The notes below the pieces were generated by a model. The model saw nothing but the letters and a program-made list of their open reading frames with translations, had not been told where the DNA came from and did no database searches. A program made the translations under genes and the position numbers. A DNA stretch of 64,000 nucleotides from Bauldia sp. (GTDB lineage: Bacteria > Pseudomonadota > Alphaproteobacteria > Rhizobiales > Kaistiaceae), in NCBI GenBank assembly GCA_037200845.1, contig JBBCGQ010000001.1:1860001-1924000 (forward strand), in the 5' to 3' direction. Positions 1-9,083 of this stretch are shown here, piece after piece. Position 1 is the first letter of the stretch; each line of letters starts with the position of its first letter.

Positions 1-195
1 CTCGACGACGTTGAGGGCGGTGAGACCGTCGTCATCACGCGCCATGGCAAGCCTGTCGCACGTCTCATGCCTGAACGGACGGGGCGCGACGACGAGGTCG
101 AACAGGCGATGGCGGCGATCGAAGCCATCCGCAAACGGGCGAAGCCCGCGACCAGGAAAGAAATTCGCGACTGGATCAACGAAGGCCGCGAGTAA
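1..195 (+). CDS. VapB/Phd-type antitoxin, C-terminal part (5' end outside window)
   Basis: Frame 1 is open from the window edge to TAA at 193-195 and encodes 64 residues. It begins with a GGETVVITRHGKPVARL segment, the typical end of the Phd/YefM/VapB DNA-binding fold. A charged helix rich in Arg, Lys and Glu follows, which in this family wraps the toxin. The next gene starts 1 base after the stop, as is usual for antitoxin-toxin operons. Inferred role: neutralises and autoregulates the PIN-domain toxin encoded next. The start codon and operator lie outside the window. Confidence 0.8.
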   Translation, partial: LDDVEGGETVVITRHGKPVARLMPERTGRDDEVEQAMAAIEAIRKRAKPATRKEIRDWINEGRE

Positions 196-196
196 C

Positions 197-595
197 GTGC
201 CATTCGTCCTGGATGCATCCATCACGGCTGCCTGGTTTCTGGACGAGGCGGACGAGCAAGCGTCGGTTGCCTGGGAAACGTTGCGAGCAGACTCCGCTTC
301 CGTGCCGTCGATCTGGTGGCACGAGATCCGCAACGCCCTCCTGATGGCCGAGCGGCGCAAACGACTGAGCCGGACCGATGTTGATGAGGCCTGGGCCAGG
401 CTGCGCCTGCTGCGCATTAAGATCGACGAGCAACCCAAGGACGATGAAACGCGTTCGTTGGCGCGCCGTCACGCGTTGACGTTCTACGGCGCCGCGTACC
501 TTGAGCTTGCACTGCGGCTCCACTATCCACTCGCAACGGCCGGCCGGGCCCTTGGCAAGGCAGCGCGCTCCGAACACGTGAAGCTCATCGGATAG
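197..595 (+). CDS. VapC-like PIN-domain toxin with two active-site acids missing
   Basis: A GTG start immediately after the antitoxin stop gives 132 residues with PIN-domain architecture. The N-terminal VLDAS carries the first Asp, and HEIRNALL supplies the conserved Glu. The third acid, normally Asp in a TFYDAAYLELA-like segment, is Gly here (TFYGAAYLELA; codon GGC at 487-489). The LATxD motif near the C terminus reads LATAG, so the fourth acid is also gone. VapC toxins are Mg-dependent RNases that need this acidic cluster, so this copy is probably catalytically weak or dead. A longer upstream in-frame ATG exists but would overlap the whole antitoxin. Confidence 0.8.
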   Translation: MPFVLDASITAAWFLDEADEQASVAWETLRADSASVPSIWWHEIRNALLMAERRKRLSRTDVDEAWARLRLLRIKIDEQPKDDETRSLARRHALTFYGAAYLELALRLHYPLATAGRALGKAARSEHVKLIG

Positions 596-601
596 ACACC
601 C

Positions 602-1825
602 ATGACCATCCGCGAAACCATCGACGCCAACTGGCGGCGCGAGGTTGATTTCCTGAAGGCGCTGGTGCGCGTGCCGAGCGACAATCCGCCCGGCGACTGC
701 GGCCGTGCGGCCGAGGTCGCGGCGCAGGAGCTGCAGGCGCTGGGTTTCGCGGTCGAGCGCCATCCCGTGCCGGCGGCGCTGGTAGCCGCTAACGGGATGA
801 AGAGCGCCACCAACCTCATCGTGCGGAAGTCGTTCGGCACGGGGCAGGGACCGGTGATCGCGCTCAACGCGCACGGCGACGTGGTCCCGCCCGGCGAAGG
901 CTGGACGGTCGATCCCTACGGCGCCGTCGAGAAGGATGGCGCGCTGTACGGCCGCGGCGTCGCGGTGTCGAAATCGGATTTCGCCACGTATGCCTTCGCG
1001 CTGCTGGCGCTGGAGAACAACAGCTCCGGCCTCAATGGCGCGATAGAGCTCCACCTCACCTATGACGAGGAGGCCGGCGGCATGATCGGCCCGAAGTGGC
1101 TGATCGATCAGGGCCTGACCAGGGCGACGCTCGTGATCTCCGCCGGCTTCGCCTACGCCATCACCACCGCCCACAACGGCGTCCTCCATCTCGAGGTCAC
1201 CGTGCGCGGCAAGCAGGCGCACGCGGCGATGCCGGCGACCGGTGCCGATGCGCTGGAGGCGAGCGTGCCGGTGCTGGCCGCGATCTACGCCGAGCGCCGG
1301 CGTCTCGCCGGCATCGTCAGCCGGGAGAAGGGCATCGGTTCGCCGCAGATCACGGTCGGCCTGATTTCCGGCGGCATCAACACCAACGTCGTGCCGGATC
1401 GGATCACGTTCCGCGTCGACCGGCGTATCGTGCCGGAGGAGAACGGCGTCGAGGTCGAGAGGGCGCTGGTCGCACTGATCGAGAACGCGCTGCCCAAGGG
1501 GCAGGGGACCACGGTGGAGTGCCGGCGCATCATGCTCGCCGAGCCGCTGCGCCCGCTGCCCGGCGTCGATCGCATGGTGGGGGTCATCCAGCGGCGAGCC
1601 AAGGAAGTGATGGGCATCGACGTCGCCGCCACCGGGGTGCCGCTCTACACCGACGCGCGCCACTATGCGGCGGCAGGCATCCCGACCGTATTGTACGGTG
1701 CCGGACCGAGGTCGATCCTCGAGGCGAACGCGCACGGGGCCGACGAGCACCTGCAATTGTCCGACCTACGCGCGGCCACCGAAGTGATCGCCTTCACACT
1801 CGCAGATCTTCTCGCCGGTATATAA
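602..1825 (+). CDS. M20-family metallo-amidohydrolase (ArgE/DapE/carboxypeptidase-like)
   Basis: 407 residues. The metal-binding pattern of M20 enzymes is visible: HGDVVP with His91, the Glu pair in YDEEAGG (156-157) and a late His in ANAHGADEH (about 378). The inserted dimerisation domain with GKQAHAAMP lies in the middle third. These enzymes remove acyl or amino-acid groups from small amides in the cytoplasm; the substrate cannot be told here. One oddity: the usual bridging Asp in GRGxxDxKG is not in place. The sequence reads GRGVAVSKSD, with Val where Asp is expected and an Asp four residues later. It starts 7 bases after the toxin gene. Confidence 0.85.
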   Translation: MTIRETIDANWRREVDFLKALVRVPSDNPPGDCGRAAEVAAQELQALGFAVERHPVPAALVAANGMKSATNLIVRKSFGTGQGPVIALNAHGDVVPPGEGWTVDPYGAVEKDGALYGRGVAVSKSDFATYAFALLALENNSSGLNGAIELHLTYDEEAGGMIGPKWLIDQGLTRATLVISAGFAYAITTAHNGVLHLEVTVRGKQAHAAMPATGADALEASVPVLAAIYAERRRLAGIVSREKGIGSPQITVGLISGGINTNVVPDRITFRVDRRIVPEENGVEVERALVALIENALPKGQGTTVECRRIMLAEPLRPLPGVDRMVGVIQRRAKEVMGIDVAATGVPLYTDARHYAAAGIPTVLYGAGPRSILEANAHGADEHLQLSDLRAATEVIAFTLADLLAGI

Positions 1826-1948
1826 GCTCGCCCCACGAGACCGTTCAGACGCCATTCAGCCTGCCGTCGCCACTTTCGCGCGACAGGCCGAGCCTGCGCC
1901 CGGGGGCGCTTCGTCTGGCTGCGGCCCCATGAGACGGGAGGAATTCTC

Positions 1949-4255
1949 ATGCGTGCTTCGACGGCGTTTGCGGCTATCCGGAATCTTGGGCTCGCGCTGG
2001 CGGCGGCCGCACTTGCCGGCACTACCATGGCAGCGGCCCAGGAGGCCATCGTCAAGCCGGGCTACGCCGTCGTCACCGGCTTTGCCGGCACGATGCAGAA
2101 CCAGCCGCCCGACGGCGCCGATCCGGTCGATTATCTCACCATCAACACGCAGGGCATCTCGGCCGAGGTCGATGACCTGACGGCGCTCGGGCCGCAAGGC
2201 ACGCTGTCCACCGTCACCAAGACATTCACCGTCAACCCGAGCCAGGTCGGCCAGGTCTTTGGCGTCACGCTCGATCGCGCCAAGGCGCCGAACATCTATC
2301 TTGCCGCGACCTCGGCCTACGGCCTGTCGATCTTCACGCCCGACGAGACCGGCGCGCCGAAGCGCATCGCTGAAGGCGCGAGCGGCGCGCAGTTCGTGCC
2401 CGGCCAGTTCGGCCCGCCGGAAATCGGCGGCGGCCCCGGCTCCATCTGGCGCGTCGACGGCGTCACCGGCGACGTCACGCTGCTCACCACCATCGACGGC
2501 GGCGTCGGCAGCGTCGCTGCCCTGGGCGCGCTCGCATTCGATCCGGCAACCTCGCAGATATTCGCCGCCGAGCGCGGCACCGGCATCGTCTATCGCATCG
2601 GTCTCGACGGCACGATCAACGGCACCTACGACCACGGCACCGAGGGCCGCCCGTCGGCCGGCCTGCCGCCGATCGCGATGGTGCCGACGACGCCGGTCAA
2701 CATCGAGGATCCGTCCTTCGACACCGGCAACCCGTCGACCTGGGGCATCGCCGCGCCGGCGCGGCGGGTCTTCGGCCTCGGCGTCTACAACAAGCGCCTC
2801 TACTACGCCGTCGCGCAGGGGCCGCAGGTCTGGTCGGTCGGCATCAACCCGACCGGCACTCTTTCCGGTGCTCGCCATGAGGTCGACGTTCCCTCGCTGG
2901 CCGATGGCATCGAGATCGCGTCGATCGCGTTTGACGGCGCCGGCCGCATGTATCTCGGGGAGCGCGGCGCCACCGCCGGCGACTACGCGCTGACCGAGCT
3001 TGCCAACGAGGCCGCGAGCCGCACGCTCCGCTTCGTGCCGAAGCCGCCGGGCGATCCGTCGCCCGGCCTCTGGCGCCTGGCGCCCGATGTCTATTCCGTC
3101 GGCCTGCCGCCGGCTTACGCCAACGCCAACGGCGGTGTCGCGCTGAACTACGGCTACGACCAGAACGGCCGGATCAACCTCAAGGCTTGCGGCGCCACGC
3201 TGTGGTCGACCGGCGAGCGCCTGCTCGATCCGGGCGACGGCTCGACCGGGTTCCCCACGGTCGAGGGCCTGCAAGGCAACTCGACGTCCCTGTTCCAGCC
3301 GCAGAATACCCCGCCGACGCAGTCGTGGTTCGTCGACTACGACGACCAGGCCGGCGACCCGTCGCTCCGCGGCTACCTCGGCGCCATCGCCACCATCCAG
3401 TGCGCCGGCGCCCCGTCGCCACCACCGCCGCCGGTCTGCCCGACCAACATGCGGCTGCAGAATGGCGTGTGCATCCCGATCTGCCCGCCCGGCCAGAATC
3501 TGCGCAACGGCCAGTGCCAGTTGCCGCCGTGCGTCAAGCCGACGGTGCGCCAGCAGAGCGGCGCGTGCGGCTGCCCGAACCCGAACGATGTGCTCTCCCG
3601 CGACGGCAAGCGCTGCGTCCCGCCGCAGAAGCCGTGCGACCTGCGCACCAACGATATCGTCAACGGCAAGTGCGTGCCGCAGTGCCCGAACGACTGGGTC
3701 CGCACGGGCAAGAACGGCAAGTGCGAGCCGCCGAAGAAGCCGTGCGACCTGCGGCTCAACGATGTCTACAACGGCAAGTGCGTTCCCAAGTGCCCGCAGG
3801 GCCAGCAGCACACCGGCCCAACGGGCGTGTGCCTGCCGCCGGCAGTTGCCTGCAACCTGCAGACTCAGGAATTCTACAAGGGCCAGTGCGTCGACAAGTG
3901 CATTCCGCCGAAGACGCGCCAGCCGAATGGCACGTGCGGGATCAGGATCATCGGACCGATCTTCCCGCTCTGTAACCTGACCACGCACGAGATCGTCGGT
4001 GGCAACTGCGTCGTGAAGTGCAAGGCACCGTCGGTCCGCCTGCCGAACGGCAACTGCAGTGTCGTCTTCCAGCCGATCGGCCCGATCCAGGTTCTTCCGG
4101 TGCAACCGTTGAGCTGCAATGCAGGCGAGGAAATCTACAAGGGTGCGTGCGTGCCGAAGTGCACGCCGCCGAACGTGCGGCTGAAGAACGGCTCCTGCGG
4201 CCTGCAGGTGTTGGTTCCGCAGTTTCCGCTGCAGAACCTGCAGATCAAGCCGTAG
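1949..4255 (+). CDS. Secreted protein: beta-propeller-like domain plus Cys-rich tandem modules
   Basis: 768 residues, preceded by GGAGGAA 6 bases before ATG. Residues 1-33 are a signal peptide (hydrophobic AALAAAALAG stretch, AAAQ cleavage region). Residues 35-490 look like an extracellular beta-propeller or contact-type domain rich in Gly and Asp, with blocks such as AFDPATSQIFAAERGTGIVY. A Pro run (PSPPPPP) then leads to about seven short modules with repeated cysteines, of the form C-x(n)-NGxC-VPxCP, to the C terminus. Disulfide formation in the periplasm or outside is inferred. I do not recognise a named family, and no catalytic motif is evident. Confidence 0.75.
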   Translation: MRASTAFAAIRNLGLALAAAALAGTTMAAAQEAIVKPGYAVVTGFAGTMQNQPPDGADPVDYLTINTQGISAEVDDLTALGPQGTLSTVTKTFTVNPSQVGQVFGVTLDRAKAPNIYLAATSAYGLSIFTPDETGAPKRIAEGASGAQFVPGQFGPPEIGGGPGSIWRVDGVTGDVTLLTTIDGGVGSVAALGALAFDPATSQIFAAERGTGIVYRIGLDGTINGTYDHGTEGRPSAGLPPIAMVPTTPVNIEDPSFDTGNPSTWGIAAPARRVFGLGVYNKRLYYAVAQGPQVWSVGINPTGTLSGARHEVDVPSLADGIEIASIAFDGAGRMYLGERGATAGDYALTELANEAASRTLRFVPKPPGDPSPGLWRLAPDVYSVGLPPAYANANGGVALNYGYDQNGRINLKACGATLWSTGERLLDPGDGSTGFPTVEGLQGNSTSLFQPQNTPPTQSWFVDYDDQAGDPSLRGYLGAIATIQCAGAPSPPPPPVCPTNMRLQNGVCIPICPPGQNLRNGQCQLPPCVKPTVRQQSGACGCPNPNDVLSRDGKRCVPPQKPCDLRTNDIVNGKCVPQCPNDWVRTGKNGKCEPPKKPCDLRLNDVYNGKCVPKCPQGQQHTGPTGVCLPPAVACNLQTQEFYKGQCVDKCIPPKTRQPNGTCGIRIIGPIFPLCNLTTHEIVGGNCVVKCKAPSVRLPNGNCSVVFQPIGPIQVLPVQPLSCNAGEEIYKGACVPKCTPPNVRLKNGSCGLQVLVPQFPLQNLQIKP

Positions 4256-4293
4256 CGCGGTGGGCGGCAAAGTCGAACGCGAAGGGGAGGGAG

Positions 4294-4442
4294 GAGACAC
4301 ACCCCTCCCCAAAACGCCTACGGCGTTTTGACCCTCCCACAAGGGGAGGGTTCACCCCTGCGGCACGACCCGAACTCCGCTTGTTTGAGCCCTCCCCTTG
4401 TGGGAGGGCCAACCGCAAAGCGGTTTGGGGAGGGGTGTCTCT
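4294..4442. repeat. Dispersed palindromic repeat, copy 1 (REP-doublet-like)
   Basis: Two inverted arms face each other. The left arm is ACACCCCTCCCC, a small hairpin (AAAACGCCTACGGCGTTTTG), then CCCTCCCACAAGGGGAGGG. The right arm is the mirror image and ends GGGGAGGGGTGT. A spacer of about 40 bases separates them. Further copies are at 24428-24583 and 32361-32480. The element fills the gap between two convergent genes and may act as a bidirectional terminator or a target for a REP-associated transposase; neither is shown by the sequence. Confidence 0.85.
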
Positions 4443-4463
4443 CACCGAGAGCCGCCGCCCCCG

Positions 4464-5780
4464 CTACGCCACCGACCCGTACAGATCGTAAGCATCCGCC
4501 CGCTCGATCTTCGCGGTGACAATGTCGCCGACGCGGATCGGCAGGCGGCCAGTGAGATGCACGGCACCGTCGATCTCCGGCGCGTCCCACACCGAGCGGC
4601 CCTTGGCGGCCTTGCCGTTGGACTCGTCGACGATCACCCGCACGCGCTGGCCGACGCGCTTCTGCTGGTTGCGCGCGCTTATCTTCTGCTGCACCTGCAT
4701 CAGCCGGTGCCAGCGTTCGGTCTTCACCTCATCCGGCACCGGATTGGCCAATGCATTGGCCGGGGCGCCGGCGACCGGCTCGAACTTGAAGCAGCCGACG
4801 CGGTCGAGCTTCGCTTCCTCGAGCCAGTCGAGCAGCATCTGGAAATCTTCGCCGGTCTCGCCGGGGAAGCCGACGATGAACGTCGAGCGGATGGCAAGGT
4901 CGGGCGCGATCGCGCGCCAGGCGCGGATGCGGTCGAGCGTCTTTTCCTGGTGCGCCGGCCGCTTCATCGCCTTCAGCACCGCGGGGCTGGCGTGCTGGAA
5001 GGGAATGTCGAGGTAGGGCAGCACCTTGCCCTCGGCCATCAGCGGGATGACCTCATCGACGTGCGGGTAGGGATAGACGTAGTGCAGCCGCACCCAGGCG
5101 CCGAGGTTGCCGAGCTCCTGCGTCAGGTCGAGGAATTTGGCCCGCACTTCGCGATCCTGGAACTTGCTGGTCGCGTATTTCACGTCGGTGCCGTAGGCGC
5201 TGGTGTCCTGCGAGATCACCAGCAGTTCCTTGACGCCGGCCTTCACCAGCCGCTCCGCCTCGCGCAGCACGTCGCCGGCCGGCCGCGAGACGAGATCGCC
5301 GCGCAGCTTCGGGATGATGCAGAACGAGCAGCGGTGATTGCAGCCTTCCGAAATTTTCAGATACGCGTAGTGGCGCGGCGTCAGCTTGATGCCCTGCGGC
5401 GGCACCAGATCGACGAAGGGATCGTGCGACGGCGGCACCGCGGTATGCACCGCGGCGATGACGCTGGCGTACTGCTGCGGGCCGGTGATCGACAGCACGT
5501 CGGGGAAGCGGTCGCGGATCTGCTCGGGCTCGGCGCCCATGCAGCCGGTGACGATGACGCGGCCGTTCTCCTTCATCGCGACACCGATGGCTTCGAGCGA
5601 CTCGGCCTTGGCGGAATCGAGGAAGCCGCAGGTGTTGACCACCACCACGTCGGCGCCCTCGTGCTTCCTGCCTACCTCGTAGCCTTCCGAGCGCAGGTGC
5701 GTGAGGATGCGCTCGGAATCGACCAGCGCCTTGGGGCAGCCGAGGCTGACGAATGAGATGACCGGCGCGGGCTTGTTCAT
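4464..5780 (-). CDS. rimO: Ribosomal protein S12 methylthiotransferase RimO
   Basis: 438 residues from ATG at 5780 ([20 protein letters not shown]). A longer in-frame start at 5819 adds a non-conserved tail and is not preferred. The N-terminal UPF0004 domain carries Cys15, Cys51 and Cys80 for the auxiliary FeS cluster. The radical-SAM motif CNHRCSFC supplies Cys147, Cys151 and Cys154. The C-terminal TRAM domain follows ([14 protein letters not shown] onwards). RimO adds a methylthio group to an aspartate of ribosomal protein S12 in the cytoplasm. [10 protein letters not shown] and SxGC distinguish it from MiaB. Confidence 0.95.
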   Translation of the reverse strand: MNKPAPVISFVSLGCPKALVDSERILTHLRSEGYEVGRKHEGADVVVVNTCGFLDSAKAESLEAIGVAMKENGRVIVTGCMGAEPEQIRDRFPDVLSITGPQQYASVIAAVHTAVPPSHDPFVDLVPPQGIKLTPRHYAYLKISEGCNHRCSFCIIPKLRGDLVSRPAGDVLREAERLVKAGVKELLVISQDTSAYGTDVKYATSKFQDREVRAKFLDLTQELGNLGAWVRLHYVYPYPHVDEVIPLMAEGKVLPYLDIPFQHASPAVLKAMKRPAHQEKTLDRIRAWRAIAPDLAIRSTFIVGFPGETGEDFQMLLDWLEEAKLDRVGCFKFEPVAGAPANALANPVPDEVKTERWHRLMQVQQKISARNQQKRVGQRVRVIVDESNGKAAKGRSVWDAPEIDGAVHLTGRLPIRVGDIVTAKIERADAYDLYGSVA

Positions 5781-5920
5781 GGATGTCGGGGGTTCGAGGC
5801 GGCGCTTATCTGGAGACAAGGCGATTCCTTGTCAACCGCGGTGCCGGAGGGGTAGACAAGCGGGGCGGGGAGGGCGGCGCACATTCGCGGCGCCGCGCTA
5901 AAAACATCAAGGAAAACAAC

Positions 5921-6808
5921 GTGATCGACTTCAAGCCGCTGAACGACGTGCGTTGCGACCTCGGCGAGGGACCGGCCTGGGACGAGCGGACCAATACGCT
6001 CTATCAGGCCGACATCGTCAACCGCACGATCTACCGCTTCGCCGCGACCGGCGCGGTCGAGGGCAAGTGGACCTTCGCCGGCCCGGTCGGCTCGCTCGGC
6101 CTCACCGAGAGCGGCAAGCTCGTCGTCGCGCTCCGCCACACCGTCGGCATCTTCGATCCCGCCGACGGAAGCTGGCGCGCCATCGCCGAGATCGAGACCG
6201 AGAGGGGCGACGACACGCGCCTCAACGACGGCAAGGTCGGGCCGGACGGCGCCTTCTGGGTCGGCTCAATGGACGACCGTCCGACGCGACCGCGCCAGCC
6301 CGTCGCCGCGCTCTACCGCGTCACCGCCGACGGCAAGGTCGAGAAGAAGCGCGAAGGCCTCCAGGTCTCGAACGGCCTCGCCTTCTCGCCGGACGGCAGG
6401 ACGATGTTCCATTCGGATTCCAGCGGCGGCTGGCTCGACCGCTGGGACTTCGACCCGGCGACGGGCACGATCGCCAACCAGAAGCGCATCGTCGACTTCG
6501 CGCCGGGCGTCGGCAACCCGGACGGCGCCGCCACCGACGCCGACGGCAACTACTGGAGCGCCGGCATCTCGGCGCAGTGCCTCAACAAATTCGCGCCCGA
6601 CGGGCGCCTGCTCGAGAAGCATGCCGTTCCGCTCTTCTCCCCGACGATGCCGTGCTTCGGCGGCAAGGATCTGCGCACCCTCTATGTCACGAGCCTGCGC
6701 GTCGGGCGCCCGGCGGAGCAGCTCGCGAAGTATCCGCTGACCGGGATCACGCTGGTCGGCACCGCGCCGGTCGCCGGCTCGCCGGTGTCGCGGTTCAGGG
6801 ATCGGTAG
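5921..6808 (+). CDS. SMP-30/gluconolactonase/LRE-family lactonase
   Basis: 295 residues from GTG 5921, preceded by AAGGA at 5909-5913. The frame is open upstream to 5783, but that stretch crosses the rimO start and is unconserved. Six-bladed propeller landmarks are present: CDLGEGPAW with the metal Glu, RLNDGKVGPDGAFWVGSM, and SNGLAFSPDGRTMFHSDS with the metal Asn and Asp. The family hydrolyses sugar lactones such as glucono-, xylono- or arabinono-lactone. Its position beside a CUT2 sugar transporter fits a role in oxidative sugar catabolism, which is inferred. It converges on the transporter operon. Confidence 0.88.
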   Translation: MIDFKPLNDVRCDLGEGPAWDERTNTLYQADIVNRTIYRFAATGAVEGKWTFAGPVGSLGLTESGKLVVALRHTVGIFDPADGSWRAIAEIETERGDDTRLNDGKVGPDGAFWVGSMDDRPTRPRQPVAALYRVTADGKVEKKREGLQVSNGLAFSPDGRTMFHSDSSGGWLDRWDFDPATGTIANQKRIVDFAPGVGNPDGAATDADGNYWSAGISAQCLNKFAPDGRLLEKHAVPLFSPTMPCFGGKDLRTLYVTSLRVGRPAEQLAKYPLTGITLVGTAPVAGSPVSRFRDR

Positions 6809-6824
6809 CGCAACTCCGTCGTTC

Positions 6825-6893
6825 GGCGAAAGCCGGAATCCAGCGCGACCGCATCGGCGCGTGCTGGCGCCAGCGCTGGACCCCGGCTTTCGC
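6825..6893. repeat. Imperfect inverted repeat between convergent genes
   Basis: GGCGAAAGCCGGAATCCAGCG (left) and CGCTGGACCCCGGCTTTCGCC (right) pair across a short loop with one internal mismatch block. This is the widespread 'CCCGGCTTTCGCC' intergenic palindrome type of rhizobial genomes. A partial relative occurs near 24640. It sits between the lactonase stop and the transporter permease stop and could end transcription from both sides. Confidence 0.7.
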
Positions 6894-6917
6894 CCGGGTG
6901 ACGAGCGAGTAGGTGGC

Positions 6918-8192
6918 CTAGCCCAATCCCGACGAAGCGCGGCCGCGGCTGGCCAGCGCGTCGATCGTCACTGCGACAACCAGCACCACGCCGGTGACCA
7001 CGTAACGCGCCGCGGCGGAAATGCCGAGCAGGCCCATGCCGTTGTCGATAGACGCGATGATCAGGCCGCCGAGAAGGGCGCTGATCGCCTTGCCGCGACC
7101 GCCGAACAAGCTCGTACCCCCGATGACCGCGGCGGCGATGCAGTAGAGCGCGAGCTGACCGCCGTCGAGGTTGGTCGAGACCGAGCGCAGGCGCGACGCG
7201 TAGACGAGGCCCGCCACGCCGCCCATGAAGCCAGTGAGCGTGAAGCAAGCGATGCGCACGCCGTTGACGCTGATACCGGCGCGACGGGCGGCTTCGGCAT
7301 TGCCGCCGATGGCGTAGATGTAGGTACCGAGGCGGGTGCGCTTGAGAACGATCGTCCACAGTTCGGCGAAGAAGAAGACGATCAGCAGCACCCACGGAAC
7401 GCCCTGGATCGGTGCGATGCGGCCGCGATTGACGTTGCAGAGCGCCACCACCGCGATGCCGGCAACCACCACGCCCAGCACCTTCAGCGCCAGGAGGCTC
7501 GTCGGCTGCGTCGCGTGCTTGCGGCGTCGCGCCGTGCGGATCATGTCGAAGGCGATAAGCACGACGATTACCGCGCCGACGATCCAGCTCACCGTCGGCG
7601 AGAGCAGTCCGTTGGCGAGGTTGTTCACCACCTCGTTGTTGATCGGCACCGTGCCGCCGTTGCCGAGGATGAGCAGCATGACGCCGTTCCAGGCGAGCAG
7701 GCCGGCGAGCGTCACGATGAACGACGGCAGGCCGATGCTGGTAATGATGACGCCGTTGAACAGGCCGATCGCAGCGGCGGCCAGCAGCCCGGCCGGCACG
7801 CCGACCCACCACGGGTAGGGGTTGGTGCCGAACACCATGAGCGCCGTCACGACGCCGGCAACGCCACCGATGAAGCCGATCGACAGATCGATTTCGCCGA
7901 GCAGCAGGACGAAAATGATGCCCAGCGCGAACAGCATGTAGACCGAGCCCTGGACCATCAGGTTCACCAGGTTGCCGGGCGTCAGGAAGTTCTGGTTCAG
8001 CGTCTGGAAGATGATCGCCAGGAGCAGGATGCCCGCGACGACCGGCAACGCGCCGGTATCGCCGGCCCGCACGCGGCTCAGCCAGTTGAAGAAATGCTGG
8101 GAAAGGGTGCTCGTCTCGGACAGGCCGGCGGTAGTCGGGATGCCCGGCGAAGCGGAGGCCTTCGCCTGTTGCGCGGGAGTTGTCTCAGCCAT
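6918..8192 (-). CDS. CUT2 sugar ABC transporter permease (XylH/RbsC-like)
   Basis: 424 residues with about ten membrane segments, e.g. ALPVVAGILLLAIIFQTL and FALGIIFVLLLGEIDLSIG. The GEIDLSIG motif and the coupling-loop EAA-like segment GGNAEAARRAGISVNGVRI are typical of ribose/xylose-type permeases. It forms the membrane channel of an importer with the ATPase and binding protein encoded upstream. It is the last gene of the operon, 14 bases after the ATPase stop. The length and long cytoplasmic N terminus suit xylose-type permeases, but the sugar is not proven. Confidence 0.9.
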   Translation of the reverse strand: MAETTPAQQAKASASPGIPTTAGLSETSTLSQHFFNWLSRVRAGDTGALPVVAGILLLAIIFQTLNQNFLTPGNLVNLMVQGSVYMLFALGIIFVLLLGEIDLSIGFIGGVAGVVTALMVFGTNPYPWWVGVPAGLLAAAAIGLFNGVIITSIGLPSFIVTLAGLLAWNGVMLLILGNGGTVPINNEVVNNLANGLLSPTVSWIVGAVIVVLIAFDMIRTARRRKHATQPTSLLALKVLGVVVAGIAVVALCNVNRGRIAPIQGVPWVLLIVFFFAELWTIVLKRTRLGTYIYAIGGNAEAARRAGISVNGVRIACFTLTGFMGGVAGLVYASRLRSVSTNLDGGQLALYCIAAAVIGGTSLFGGRGKAISALLGGLIIASIDNGMGLLGISAAARYVVTGVVLVVAVTIDALASRGRASSGLG

Positions 8193-8206
8193 TGCAGCCC
8201 CGCCGC

Positions 8207-9001
8207 TTAAGTCGACGGCGCGGCCACCGCGGCCGCTGCCTGAACACCGAAGGAGCGGGTACCCGCCCTGCCGGTCGTGATCAGTTCGACCAGCTCGGCG
8301 CCGGTCACTTCGCTCTTGTTGGGCTGCGCGACCAGCACGCCGAGGCGCAGCACCGCGATGCTGTCGGCCACTTTCAGCACGTCTTCCAGGTTATGCGAAA
8401 TGATGATCACACCGAGACCGCGATCGGCGAGGCGGCGCACCAGCGCCAACACCTGCGCGGTCTGCGCGACACCCAGCGCCGCCGTCGGCTCGTCGAGCAC
8501 GACAAGCTTGGAGTTCCACATCACGGCCTTGGCGACCGCGACCGACTGGAGCTGACCGCCGGAGAGGCTCGACACCTGCTGGCGGATGGACTTGATGGTC
8601 GTGACGTTGAGGCCGGCCAGCGTCTCGCGCGCCGCATCCTCCATGGCTTCCTCGTCGAGGAAGATGCCGCGCACGCGCTCGCGGCCGAGAAACATGTTCT
8701 GGACGATGTCGAGATTGTTGCAGAGCGCCAGATCCTGATACACGAACTCGATGCCGAGCGCCGCTGCCGCCTTCGGGTTGTGAATCGAGACGGGCTTGCC
8801 TTCCCAGAGGATCTCGCCGCTGTCGAGCTGGAAGATGCCGGCGAGGCACTTGATCAGCGTCGTCTTGCCGGCGCCGTTGTCGCCGACCAGCGCGGTGACC
8901 TCTCCGGGGCGGACGGTCATGTTGACGCCCTTCAGCACCTCGATCGCGGCGAAGTGTTTCTTGACGTCACGAAATTCCAACAAGGGGGAAGAATCCGTCA
9001 T
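8207..9001 (-). CDS. Sugar ABC transporter ATPase, single-domain (FrcA-like)
   Basis: 264 residues, one ABC domain only. Walker A is GDNGAGKTTL, the signature is LSGGQLQSVAVAKA, and Walker B is LVVLDEPTAALG; the H-loop His is in IIISHNLEDVL. Most CUT2 transporters use a tandem-domain ATPase of about 500 residues. A single domain, which must act as a homodimer, is the rhizobial fructose-type arrangement. It lies between the binding protein, separated by a hairpin, and the permease, consistent with one operon. Confidence 0.92.
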   Translation of the reverse strand: MTDSSPLLEFRDVKKHFAAIEVLKGVNMTVRPGEVTALVGDNGAGKTTLIKCLAGIFQLDSGEILWEGKPVSIHNPKAAAALGIEFVYQDLALCNNLDIVQNMFLGRERVRGIFLDEEAMEDAARETLAGLNVTTIKSIRQQVSSLSGGQLQSVAVAKAVMWNSKLVVLDEPTAALGVAQTAQVLALVRRLADRGLGVIIISHNLEDVLKVADSIAVLRLGVLVAQPNKSEVTGAELVELITTGRAGTRSFGVQAAAAVAAPST

Positions 9002-9037
9002 GTCCCTCGAACAGCCCCTGCGCCCAACAAGAGAATC

Positions 9038-9060
9038 GCCCGGCTCATGATGAGCCGGGC
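9038..9060 (-). terminator. Intercistronic hairpin between binding-protein and ATPase genes
   Basis: A perfect 10-bp stem, GCCCGGCTCA / TGAGCCGGGC, with a 3-base loop lies 23 bases after the binding-protein stop codon and 36 bases before the ATPase start. On the minus strand it is followed by GATTCTCTTG, a weak U-tract at best. Such hairpins in ABC operons commonly protect or partly terminate the binding-protein mRNA, giving more binding protein than membrane parts. That role is inferred. Confidence 0.7.
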
Positions 9061-9083
9061 GACGTATTTACTACGCTGTCGAT

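Noticed and set aside
1856-4342. Long open frame antisense to the secreted Cys-rich protein.
   Set aside because: GC-rich third positions keep the complementary frame open; no start site, no recognisable domain, Arg/Ala-rich composition.
4398-5756. Long open frame antisense to rimO.
   Set aside because: rimO has full motif support; the antisense product is a compositional shadow.
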